Shown in pieces: positions 1-10,474 of a stretch of DNA of 64,000 nucleotides. A program made the position numbers and the translations under genes. How positions within the stretch are numbered: the first letter of the stretch is position 1; every line of letters begins with the position of its first letter. Source of the stretch: Amblyornis subalaris (taxonomy: Eukaryota > Chordata > Aves > Passeriformes > Ptilonorhynchidae); NCBI GenBank assembly GCA_018881555.1, contig JACAXG010000070.1:3224001-3288000 (forward strand). Direction: 5' to 3'. The notes under the pieces are model-generated. The model had not been told where the DNA came from, made no database searches, and saw only the letters and a list, made by a program, of their open reading frames with translations.

Positions 1-1371
1 TAAAAAAATAAGCAAACAAACAAAACTGCAACTGCTAGCATTATAAGAAACGTCATGAAACTCAAACAATAATTCTGGGCACGTGTATTTTCTCTGCCTG
101 CTGGATTTCAGTCCTTAGAAGTCCCCCCTTCCTTCACCATGCAGCAGCTCAGACCTGTTCATGGGGCTGTCCACAGCCCTAGAGCTCTCACTGTATAGCT
201 TGTCTGCACGCTACTGACAACACTGATCACCTCATGGACTCTCAGCTATATTACACAGAGTTACTCAAATGACAGCAAAGTTGGGAAGAAAGTTTGCCAT
301 GCACTGATTAATTAAGAAAACAAAACCAGAATACCTGTGGCTAAAACTACTTGGGGACTTCTGCCTGCAGCTCTCCCCCAGCATTCAGTCCTCCCATTCC
401 CTCCTGGGCTGTGGAAATGGGCACTTTCCAGAATAACTAAGGGTGCCCTGCCTATGTCACTCCTGGGACACCCCAGCTTTCCTACAAGCAGCCACAGCTG
501 CATACACGATGTGGTATAGACCATAAGCCCACAGCAGCAGACCCAGATTAGTTTCTTCTGAAGAGATCATTATTTCTTTTAAGCCAAGGGAAACCTCTTG
601 TCTCCAAACTCTCTTTCCCCCAAAGAAAAGGCAGATCCTCCATCCTGTATCTGGGAGTTAAAAACAAAAAGCTCGCTCACAATCTGTGAAACTAAAAAAA
701 AGACAAACCGAAGACTATCACAGATATTACCCCATACTCAGTACCAACTCCGGTAATTTAACATCATATTCTCTAAATCACAGTTTAATTATTTGTAGTT
801 TAAAAATCGGATGGGATGATGAACCCATTCCATCTTTTATGTCTTTGCATCATTCACATGCCCATACCAAAATCCATCACAACACATGGTACCCGACAGA
901 GCAGCAAAAGAGTGTTATTTTCACCACTCCCAATAGTAAAGATCTTCTGAAACCAGTGTTTTTGCATACATTTGGCCTTCCAAGTCTGAGGTCGCCTGGA
1001 AAGCAATCACCACACTTTAACACCCTGAACATGAATTTTCAATTGGCATCCAAACAGACTGCTTTCTCACTCTTTGTCTGGAATAAAATATACTTAATTT
1101 TGATTTGTAAAAGTAAATAACATAAGTAAGCACATTCTGGGAGTTAAGTATAAACGACAAAAACATATGTTACACCAGTGTTTATAGAGAAGCATAGATC
1201 ACATTTCTTTAAACACTCTGGTTATTGTCTTTCTAAGCACTGATACAATCCCCTGAATAAGAACTATGTTTCCTGTAAAATAAATACCACAAAATCATCC
1301 TACATATCTGGCTGGAGTGTATTACTCTGAGGGCAAATATATCTTGCAAATTCTACACAGACCACTGAGTA
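1..1371. other. AT-rich sequence, no gene recognised
   Basis: I see no exon, RNA gene or recognisable repeat here. The longest open frame (686-1120, plus) begins at a GTG codon rather than ATG, has no family resemblance and lacks flanking splice signals, so I treat it as chance. Confidence 0.5.
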
Positions 1372-1565
1372 TGGGACTGAGAAGACCCGGGGTCTCCTTT
1401 CAGCCCTGTTGCTGCCTAATGAGCAGCTACAGCAGCTTTTCATAGGGAAGTCTAACCTTTCTGTGTCCCATTTCCACACATGCAGAATGGGAATAATGAT
1501 TTTTTTTTTTTTTTACGAAGTGTTTTGTGATCAACAGGTGAAAACAGAGTAATACAAGCTTATTT
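1372..1565 (+). repeat. MIR-like ancient SINE body
   Basis: The segment follows the order expected of a CORE/MIR-type SINE. It begins with a 'gggactgagaagacccggg' block, then a worn stretch ending in 'tctaacctttctgtg', then 'tgcagaatgggaataatgat' (the usual 'aaaatgggaataat' position). After a T run (1501-1514) comes 'tgttttgtgatcaacag', matching the 'gctttgagatc' region near the SINE 3' end. Divergence is high, as expected for an element shared across amniotes. The family name is inferred by eye. A related L2- or CR1-mobilised SINE is the alternative. Confidence 0.55.
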
Positions 1566-1854
1566 TATCCAATGTGTCAAGCTTTCTCCACGCAATCTCG
1601 TTTGCATTATTCATGCATGAAGGATGCAAGAGAAAGATACTTCAGCACCACGATGCTGAAATTGTTCTCCTTTGCTATTCCCTGCTGCTGCTGTAACATA
1701 TTTTGCGGCCAGACTCCAGTACGACTGGTGTTAAACAAACAGGAATGGTACCTACATCTGCTCAGAGAAGGGTTGCCTAGCAACTGCAATCAAAGGGTGT
1801 TTTACCCTCACCAATCTACTGTAAATTAATAGAATTCTCTCTACAATATTCTAA
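1566..1854. promoter_or_regulatory. Unique block between SINE pieces, possible regulatory element
   Basis: A complex, non-repetitive 290-bp block between two SINE-like pieces. It contains an RFX X-box (annotated separately) and 'gcattattcatgcatg' near 1606. An open frame (1572-1829, plus) runs through it but resembles nothing known. Regulatory function is inferred from motif content only. Confidence 0.25.
1772..1784. promoter_or_regulatory. Perfect RFX X-box motif
   Basis: GTTGCCTAGCAAC fits the palindromic X-box consensus (GTNRCC, 0-3 spacer, RGYAAC) with a 1-nt spacer, the half-sites being GTTGCC and AGCAAC. X-boxes are bound by RFX factors and are common at ciliary gene promoters and RFX enhancers. 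One motif does not prove occupancy. Confidence 0.4.
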
Positions 1855-1903
1855 CACTTTTAGTGGCTATATAAATGGTTTATTATTATTATTATAATTA
1901 TTT
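1855..1903 (+). repeat. SINE/LINE 3'-tail-like fragment with (ATT)n
   Basis: 'ggctatataaatgg' followed by 'tttattattattattat' is the typical 3' terminus of MIR/L2-type elements ('gctatataaatg' plus a TTA-rich tail). It lies 290 bp beyond the SINE body at 1372-1565. It is either the separated end of that copy or the remnant of a second one. Confidence 0.4.
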
Positions 1904-2070
1904 TGTAGCTAATGTGTTTCATTTCATGATCTGATTCAGGCAAAAAACAGAGCAGCCAGAAAAGGTCAGATTATGAAGCACAAAAAGGTTCAGAGACTTG
2001 TTTGATGTAGAAATATTCTTTGACAGCTCATTGCGTTTATTTACTATACCCTTTTCTTCTGCCATTTCAG

Positions 2071-2144
2071 AATCTATTTCAGCTGCCCCACGGGAGCCTG
2101 AAGCCATTAGCCTGAATTATCATTCTGAATGCAAATTTCACAAG
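2071..2144 (+). other. Candidate internal exon (unidentified)
   Basis: A strong-looking acceptor (pyrimidine tract 2050-2066, ending 'gccatttcag' at 2061-2070) is followed 74 nt later by a good donor, CAAG|GTAACA. Only one of the three frames is open. It has two leading bases of a split codon and then 24 codons ending in phase 0, including 'PREPEAISLNYHSECKFHK'. I do not recognise the peptide and see no partner exon. Chance occurrence remains quite possible. Confidence 0.2.
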
Positions 2145-2186
2145 GTAACACCAAATCATGAAGGTTTTGATTTTTGTAGTTACTGA

Positions 2187-3719
2187 GGTGCTTTTGCTTT
2201 AGAGAGGTTACAGGTCTGCTATTTGTTTGCATATTACCCGTATTGATTTTCAGTATACCTGACATTACAACGTTCATTTATCATATGTGTAATAGCTGAA
2301 TACCAGAAGATGTGCCGCAGAGTGCATGTCAACACACAGAAAAAAAATTAGTATCTGAGATATTAAACAGGCTATGCAAGCAAGGAGACAAATCAATCAA
2401 ACATGGAGCAAAGAAAGCTGGTAGAGCCTATTCATCAGGTTTTAGCAAGTTTCATTTCCAACCGTATTGAAACAGGAGCAGAATCTTGATTTAAAAGGCT
2501 TTTATTGAAGACACTGAACCAAAAAAACTGGAACTTACTGATGAACATTAAAGGTCTCATACTGTCCTCATCACAAAATAGCTGTCTTTGGTAGCAGGAA
2601 GGATCAAACAGGCTGGTAGAACCCAGATGTGCCTATATACCTCCTTTCTTCCACTATGTCCAGATAGACTTTTACCACATCTGCATCTGAGCCTGCAAAC
2701 GTCCTGGTTTACGGCCAGTCCCCAAAATGTCCTCCATTTGATGCAACTGCCCTTGGCTCTCCATCTTCCACACCACACCCATTGTCCATGTGTATTTAAA
2801 TGGTATGCAGTTATTTAAATTCCTCCATGTGCCTCCCCACAACCTTCCATATATTAAATCTTAAAGGGAGACTGGCTTTGCTATTTGCTAGATGCAAGCG
2901 TTTACCTGGATAGCAGCCAGTGGAGCAGGTTTTTAAACAAACATCCTGATGGAACAAAACCAAGCATAAAGCAGCAACAGAAAGAAGCATATAACAGTAC
3001 TCAAACAGGAATCTCCCTTAGGAGTCCAGGCAGAGCCAGGAAATAACAAAATGAGCAAGCTTTCGTTTGTTTTGTCCGTAACTATAATAAAGGTGAGGAA
3101 GTTGAAAGTGCTTTTCTTAGACAAATCTTCCATACTTCTTCTCCCTCATATCAGTGCCCTGTGCTCCATGCAATCCAACATCAAAAGCAACTCTAGCAAA
3201 AACAGCACCTTAATTTTTCTGCTGTGCTCATCTCTGATTAAAGGGTGAACTTTAATGTACACAGCTCTTTGGCCAAGGCCAGGAATTCACACAAAACCAG
3301 CAAAATGGTAGGATGCAAGGTGGACTTCCGATACTTCCACAAACTACTGGAGGCTCAAGCCACGCATGCAGTGACTACAATTTAGCACCATCTCTGTCTA
3401 TATGTTTTCATACTCTTAAAATATGCACTATATTTGTGCAGTTCCCTCAGCAGAAGAACTGAGGCATATCATGTGAGAATAACAGCTAAAGATCCAGAAG
3501 TCTGATGCAAGATTGCTTAGTAATTCGGCAACTATTTTGAAAATTTACTTTAAAATCATATCTAAGCTCTTTAGAGATGGGGACTTGTTTGTTTCTTTGT
3601 ATAAAGAGGCATGTTAAATTATTGTATTTTCAATCCAGGAAAAATATCTGTGGTAAATGCTGACAAAACTCAGCTTAAAAAATACGTTTCTTCACAGTTG
3701 ACTTATCCAGCCTGGAGAG
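2187..3719. other. No gene recognised
   Basis: AT-rich unique-looking sequence. Short frames only. 'MSKLSFVLSVTIIK' at 3051-3092 ends in a donor-like AAG|GTGAGG, but nothing supports a promoter or a partner exon. Confidence 0.5.
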
Positions 3720-4290
3720 CCCTAAACTGGGGATTCTCTAGAATGTAAACTGCTCCATAATTTCAATCCTTCTTCTAGATAGGTAATTCAGATCTACCAC
3801 ACCTTTATGAATGGAGAGGGAAGAAGGGTCCAAGTGTGAGAGCACCACTGACCTACAAACTGGTGCTGATATTCCCTGCACTGTTTTCCAATAATTTCTA
3901 CTTCTCCTTTTGAGGTTTTGATGTGTTCCCCTCTCTTGTGTATCATTTAGGATTTCTCTACACTGAATTGGATCCAACATTAATCACCACAGTATGTAAG
4001 CTCTTTCCCGTATCATTCATAAATATGTTGTGCTGCATGCACCCATACTGGACTTCACCAATGCCCTTTCTCCTTCAGCGGAGCTAACTAATACACCTTT
4101 TCTTTTTATCTTTCAATCAATGGATTATTCTCTTACTTCATGGGAACTTAATATCTTTGAGAGCCTTTGATGAGAGACCTCCCTTGCACACACTTGCAGA
4201 GACCATCAGGGATTTACACTGATTTCTGAAGCATGACTTCTCTTTACAATGCTGTGTTGGCTCTTCTCCATATGATCTTTAAAACACACC
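3720..4290 (-). repeat. Ancient CR1/L3-like LINE remnant
   Basis: Read as the complement of a CR1-clade reverse transcriptase, the segment keeps the familiar order: 'tcattcataaatatgttg', 'gagcctttgatgagagacct', 'catgacttctctttacaat', 'gctgtgttggctcttctcc'. These correspond to the conserved RT region as it appears in old CR1/L3 copies of amniotes. The copy is heavily decayed with many frame breaks and no usable ORF. The right half (about 3960-4280) is clearer than the left. Assignment is by visual similarity. Confidence 0.45.
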
Positions 4291-5939
4291 AACAGCTGAA
4301 ACAGAATTCTACAACTATTTTTTCCCCAAAAAAGTTAGCAAATATTTACTTGTCTCTGTAACCAGCCCTACCAGACTCTGTCTCCTTCCCTGAGGCAGGA
4401 CTGTGACATGAAGTAAGTCCCTCAGGGGTACAAGGAAGGCACAAGAAAGGAATGACCAGGTGCTGAGGTTTCACTCTGCGAGCAGATGGGTAAAGACAGA
4501 TGCTAGGTTTATTACATCAAAACAGTCAGCCATTGCAGCTGGGATGGTCAGAGAGAGATCAAAACGTGAGACAGGCATAGGTCAAGGGCAAACTGCTACA
4601 CACGCACACAGCAAGAGAAAATGGGACAAAGTCATACCTCAGAGGGTGCCTTGGTGGCAACACGGCTTCTGAAGGCTTTTACTGGTCTAGTAACACCTAG
4701 TAACAACTAGCAGCTGTACTGACTCAGAGCTGCACTAAGAAACTAAATCTAGCCTTCCCTTCGCAAGAAATACATTCAGAGACCTAAGTCTGTTTAATGA
4801 GTAATAATTTGTTCATGAAGCTGACAGGTGAATTTCCGCTTCAATCTACATTATATTGCATGTTACTTTTGTTGGTTTCTGGGGAAAAAAAGCAGCCCTT
4901 ATTTAAAAACAAACAAAAAAAGCCCCTCATGATGAGATTGACATGAAAGAAACTTGTTTCTCATCAGTAATTGCTTCCCCCTGGGCTTGACAAGGTTTAC
5001 AAATGAAAGCTTTTCCTTCATATATGACTTGAGCTATCATGAATTATAGCTGCTGCTACTGATCCACTCCTTTCTGCACACAAGGCTTGCTATCTCAATT
5101 TTGTACTGTAATTAAATATTTTCTAATGGCATATTATTTATTATTCCTCACCTTCAGCTCTCCTGGTGTTTATACATCTCCACATATTAGCAGGCAATTA
5201 AAAAACTGTTATCAACAATATCAGTATCCTAAGAGCTTGTTTGATGCAAGTGAGACAAAGGGCTGAACTGCCTGACTGCAAGGAATAAGGGGTGGGGTTT
5301 TTTGTTGTCGGGTTTTTATAATTTGTGCATTATCTAGCACCTTGCAGTCTTTGTCCACAACCAAAGATCTTAGGCAGTCCAGAGGGAAATATGAAAAAAT
5401 GAATGATGAGAGAAATTTATAACCAATCTCATTTGACCATTACAAAACCACCAAACAGTGAAGCAAAGAAAAAAGAGAATAGGTATAACTGTATTTTTTT
5501 TTATTAATGTTTCGTTCTTAAAAAAAGAAATTGAAATAAGCCACGTCTTTCCTCCCAAAATCAACTTCAAAGATAAGGAGGACCTGTTGCACTAGAAGGA
5601 AAACCAAGATCAAACAGAAGAGGAATGCCATATTTCAGACACTCAAACCTAACTGTCCATATGATTCTTCCAAAACTTCAAGGTTGTTTTTTTCCCTTAC
5701 TATTCTTCTCTATATTCTCATCCATACTGATAGTACCACATCACATTCAGTGCAGCCCCTGAAAACCACTGTGACTTGGTACTGACTGAGAATTTGGCCA
5801 AGAAGATACAGGTATTCACTCTCAGACACAACTCAGTGTGCTTCAGAGCTGGCAATTAAAAACCTCTCAACTACAATCCTAGTTTGCCACACTTAACATG
5901 ACTGACAACCTTACGACAGTCAGCTTCCCATTTTGCATC
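4291..5939. other. No gene recognised
   Basis: AT-rich. 4780-5260 has TAAT-containing, complex sequence of the kind often seen in conserved non-coding DNA, but it has no distinctive palindrome or exon-like signal. Short A/T runs occur near 4890-4920 and 5495-5525. Confidence 0.5.
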
Positions 5940-6510
5940 TTGCCCTGTACCTCCCATGATCTCCTGCAGGAGATGGGCCACAGTTAACACCCCCCTCTCC
6001 CTCCTCTTGTCCCCCGGACAGCACTGGGGGCAAGAGGGACTGCCTGCACCTTCGTAAGCTCAGAAGCCAAGGATCAGGCAACCCTCTAGCATTTCTCAGG
6101 CAGGAAGGACACCAGAGCTCAGAGCACAGGGGAGCGCTTGGCAGGGTGGGACAGATGCAGANGGAATGGGTGAGAGGCAGAGCCCAACAGGCATGGGAAC
6201 AGAAAAAGCTGGCAGAACTGAGAGGGGATCCATTTTGTTTAGTGTTTTGCTTAAAATATCTTTGGTGAATAAAAGCATCTGCTAAAAGGAATTCATGTGC
6301 GACCAGGATGTTTTTCTAGGGAGAAGATCTTTGCAATGGCCCCCCATGTGCTGCGCGGGTGCTCTCAGCCCTGGGGCTGCAGGGGCAGGCTGAGAGAACA
6401 CCCAGACCCCAGGAGCTCTTGGCAAGGGACAGACCAAGCCTCAAGCAAAGTTCTGAGATGGCTTCAGGTATGCATGAGGGGACAAGCCAGCAGCTCTTCT
6501 TCCCCATAAT
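5940..6510. other. GC-richer patch of unknown nature
   Basis: Base composition rises sharply against the AT-rich flanks, with C-rich and G-rich runs and an AATAAA-like signal near 6267. Short frames on both strands resemble no protein I know. It could be a decayed LTR or an isolated GC-rich unique segment. I cannot assign a family. Confidence 0.3.
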
Positions 6511-7559
6511 TATTTGCTGATGTAAGTTATAAAATACATTAATATCTAGCTCAACAAGCTCAGAGATTTTCCCATTTTGCTAACCCATGTGAAAAAGCAA
6601 TTGCTTCGGCAAAGGTACCTTACTTGGGGTTGAAGTGCATTCAAAAGCCAGGATCTGCAAACCCCTTACTTCTCACTTACTGTTAATTTAAACCTAATCT
6701 ATTTGTTTTTAAAGACTTGATTCAGGCCCTCTGATACATGCTGGACTAGACATATATTGAAAATTACGATTTTGCAAAGGGCATTTTATAGACATTCCAT
6801 AGCACAGCAAATTTCATCAACTTCTTTTAAAATACATAAATGAAAATATGCATCTTGTGTCCAACATTTAAATTAATGTAGTTCACATAGCGCAATGTAG
6901 TTAAGACATTAATTAGTTTTCCTGACAAATGGTGAATTTTCAGCCATTTAAGGTACTGAAAGTGTTTTCATTTATTCCCTACCCTTACTACTCTCTCTTT
7001 TTCAGACATAAAGCTATGTATATTTATGTCTATTTTTCCCCCTCAACAGAAAAAATAAATTAACAGCATCAGGAAAATGGGATTTTACAATGAGTTAGCA
7101 TTTATCACACCAAACCACTAAGACGTTTTGCTCAGCTGGAACTGTGCACATTCCCAGATGGTGTATTGGATTATAATTTCACAAAATGAGCTTACTCTCT
7201 CAACAGTTTCTCTTGAAATTTCCTCTGAAAAGTCATCTAAATACTTCCACAGTCTCTATTCCTACTCCCTGGGGAGTCTCCCATATCTTTTCTGTATGGC
7301 ATTATTTTATTTTGCTATCATGGAATATTATATGTAGGAATTATGCTACTGAAATTCTTCTATGGCATTCTTACTTTTTATTATTTCATGATAATATTTA
7401 TATTAAGCTCTTTACAAGCTGGATTTGTAAAAATTTTTTATCCAATACCTTTCCCACAGTTCATTTTCCCTGTACCTGATACTTTTAATAACCAAAGTAT
7501 GACTTGCCGTGTTTTTTCATGATCCGTTCTGAAGGACAACAAAAAGCAAAAATTTATCT
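6511..7559. other. AT-rich stretch, no gene recognised
   Basis: AT-rich with scattered 'ttttcag' acceptor-like sites (for example near 7005) but no open exon with a donor. No repeat family recognised. Confidence 0.5.
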
Positions 7560-8070
7560 ATGTTGACACCTAGGTGATAGGAGAGCTGCACAAACCCTAG
7601 AAAGACAACTGCATCTCTGCTGTACAGTGAGAGCAACTCCGTGGCCTACAGCATGGGGTCAAGTGCTGACCCTGGACTTGCTGGATATCGGCACTGAGTG
7701 CCAGCCCTGGGAGCAGCCTCTCCCGCTGCAGAGATGGGAAATGGCAGATCCACTTTGCTTTCACTGTACACNCTGCCCACAGCCATCTGGTGTGCTGGTG
7801 GCCGGGGGCTGAAGAGGAGGCAAAAACAATGAAAGGCCAGAGATGGTTCATGTTTACCCACAGTCACATGAGGAACCTGGCACCAACCGGGTTCATGACA
7901 CATGAGCGATGGAGGCACCATGTTAACCTTTCTGAAACAGAAATCTCTCCTTAGAGGCATCACCTGCAAAAGGCTCCACCTGAAGGTCATGAGCCAGAGA
8001 GAAATATGCTGATGTGTACCATTTTAGAGATGAAACAGAACATTTTCCTCACTTAACCTGGGCTCACCCA
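7560..8070. other. GC-richer patch ending in a CR1 tail
   Basis: About 500 bp of raised GC content with overlapping short frames on both strands. It is followed directly by a CR1-type 3' terminus at 8071-8090. It may be the body of a diverged CR1, but I cannot find the reverse-transcriptase or C-terminal CR1 motifs, so the link is unproven. Confidence 0.3.
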
Positions 8071-8090
8071 ACCATGATTCTATGATTCTA
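8071..8090 (+). repeat. CR1 3' terminal repeat (ATGATTCT units)
   Basis: 'atgattctatgattcta' is the 8-bp terminal repeat that ends bird CR1 LINEs on their sense strand, here about two units. It marks a plus-strand CR1 3' end even though the upstream body is not recognisable. Confidence 0.5.
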
Positions 8091-8149
8091 AGTTAAGAAG
8101 AAAAGAAACAGGTTTACAGCTAAATTAGCAGGTTACATTGCTCAGAGCG

Positions 8150-8400
8150 TAATACAATGTTACCAATGGGTTTTATTTGCCTTCAGGGCTTGTCAGTGGC
8201 ATTACGTAATCCAACATCCAAGGATTTACATTATCCTCCCTTTGTTCTCAAATGGAGACGTCTCACTGATTTATTGATTTTGTTTGCACAAGTGGAAGGA
8301 AGCTCGTGGGTAATTTTTGGTGGTAGGACATTACAGCTCTAATTAGGACATCATCTGTTAAATTGGAACGTGGCTTGGTTTGCTAAATATTTGCATATTC
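8150..8400. promoter_or_regulatory. Candidate conserved enhancer with homeodomain, PAR-bZIP and octamer motifs
   Basis: Complex, non-repetitive sequence contains the perfect palindrome ATTACGTAAT (8202-8211; core TTACGTAA, NFIL3/PAR-bZIP type), the homeodomain palindrome CTAATTAG (8339-8346) and the POU octamer ATTTGCAT (8389-8396). That combination in 200 bp is typical of developmental enhancers. No conservation data were available, so function is inferred. Confidence 0.3.
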
Positions 8401-9961
8401 TAGAAATTCAAAAATTTGTTGTTTACTGTGCACACACATTCAGTACACCTCAAATAACAGCAGACCAANCTCACAGGATTAACACAGCAGTTACAGTGTT
8501 GCACTGACACCTTTGCTACCTCCCAAAATAGCCCTTTTTTTGTAGTTTGCATAGATGCTGAAACAAAACACAATTTCTGATAAGCATCACTCTATTTCCC
8601 AAGAGATAGGTAATGAAACAAACACAGCAATATACTCTCAAAATAATTCTGCTGAGTGCAACCAAATTTGAATCAAGCTAAGCCTCTTATTTGGTTATAA
8701 TCACTGTGTGGATGCCTATTCTAACCACATAGGGCATGTGCAAGTTGCTCATTCAAACATCATTATTGGTTAATGACAGAACAACTCACACATAAAAGTT
8801 TGATTGGCCTTTACTCTTAACCTTGTGCAACACCTCAAATGGTTTAGCATGAACAAATTATTACAGAAAAAAAATTAATACACTGTATACATATTCACTA
8901 TGTGCTGCTTTTAAAAAATCCTGCACACAGCCAAGCTATTTAAGCTGTCATTGGAATTGACACACTGATCAAAGCACCTGAAAAGCAACAATGTTTTGAA
9001 GAGTAGCTGTGCTTTCTCCTTCTGCCTTACCAGAGCTCTGGTGACTAATCTGTAAAACTATTCATGCATCTCTCCATCATCTACTACTTTCAAAATTTTA
9101 CTCTCTTTACTTAATGCAACAGGTTAACCTTCACAAAAAGCCTAATGAAGAAAGTAATTAAAAGCTGTCTAAAATTCACAAATTTGGTGTTTAGCAAAAA
9201 TATGTAAATCTATGAATCAGTAAACAGATAAATTTACTCTTTAGTTAGTAAGTGTAGTTTCTCGGGATTTTTTATTTTCCTCATGCATTTCATGTTTCCT
9301 AGATGACAGATTTTACTAGCAATGGTTCAACCCATGAAGGCTGCATATTGGAACTAGCATGTATGTATACATTTATACCCCTACATATATAAGATACATA
9401 TATATGCCTATTCACCCACATGTATATGCACACATTCCTGTACATACACAAATAACCTTTCAGAGACCCAAATGAACTAGGACATTTAAGCAAAGCACAA
9501 GAGGAAACAGGATATATATGAATCAGTAGATCTGAAGATCAGCCACTGGCCTGGCAAGGAAATGCTTTTTCCTTGGCAGTTTGTGAACATATGCTCTTAG
9601 ATGTGAGTCATGTGTGGGACTATATCACATACACATATAAAATAACATGTCATTTATGAATTACAGACATTTCACACCCAAGCATTTCTGGAACATGACT
9701 GAATCCAAAACTTCAGTACTACAGGAAAGTTCATTACAGAGACAATTTAAAAGACTAGAGGATACCTTTCCCAAGATACTTTCCCAAAGTTATTTGCTAA
9801 ATGGACAGAAAAATATTGCTCATGTCTCAAATGAATTTCCTGTCAAGACCAAGAAGTGAGAAGGACAGTCAGGCTGTGGTTGTATAGTCATCTCAGATGG
9901 CTAAAAACATGGCTTTTCCCCAGCAGTTCAAGCCCCACCTGTCACTTTAGAGATGCATTGC
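8401..9961. other. No gene recognised
   Basis: AT-rich. Holds a stretch of imperfect alternating purine-pyrimidine sequence (about 9360-9440, 'tgtatac', 'acatatatatg', 'cacacattcc') but no clean microsatellite, exon or transposon. Confidence 0.5.
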
Positions 9962-10474
9962 TGTGCTGGTTTTGGACGGGATAGAATTTTTTTTTTTCAT
10001 AGTAGCTGGTATGGGGCTGTGTTTTGGATTTGAACTGAAGACAGTGTTGATAACACAGGGATGTTGTAGTTACCGCTGAGCATCGTTTTCACTGAGCCAA
10101 GGCCTTTTCTTCTTCTCACCTCACTCCACCAGTGAGTGGGCTGGGGATGCACAAGAAGTGGGGAGGGGACACAGCTGACTCAAGGGATATTCCATACCAT
10201 ATAGCTCATGCTCAGTATACAAAGCTGGGGAAGAACAAGGAATGGGGGACATTTGGAGTGATGGCATTTGTCTTCCCAAGTCATTCAACACATGCCTGCC
10301 CACGGGAAGCGATGAATGAATTCCTTGTTTTGCTTTGCTTCTGTGCACAGTTTCTGCTTTTGTTATTAAATTATTTTTATCTCAACCCATGAGTTTTCTC
10401 TATTTTACTTTTCTGATTCTCTCCCTGATTCCCCTGGTGGGTGAGTGGCTGCCTGGGGCTTAACCATGAGAACA
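9962..10474 (+). mobile_element. Solo LTR of an endogenous retrovirus (ERVL-like)
   Basis: About 510 bp matches the general layout of an LTR type I know to be common in birds. It starts TGTGCTGGTTTTGG, with a TATA-like 'tatacaaa' at 10216-10223, a polyadenylation signal ATTAAA at 10365-10370 and a U5 block beginning 'tctcaacccatgag' at 10380. The end is near 'ccatgagaaca'. No gag, pol or env sequence lies on either side, so it is a solo LTR. I could not find a convincing target-site duplication, so both edges are uncertain by several bases. Frames within it (10132-10392 and others) are incidental. Confidence 0.7.

Noticed and set aside
686..1120. 144-codon plus-strand open frame as a gene
   Set aside because: It starts at GTG, has no homology I recognise, no splice signals and no promoter context. 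The length is plausible by chance for 128 kb of total strand.
9360..9440. Alternating TATA/CACA sequence as a functional Z-DNA or microsatellite element
   Set aside because: The units are irregular and short, so this is ordinary AT-rich variation.
10132..10392. 86-codon plus-strand frame as a small secreted protein
   Set aside because: It lies wholly inside the solo LTR and ends in the polyadenylation region.
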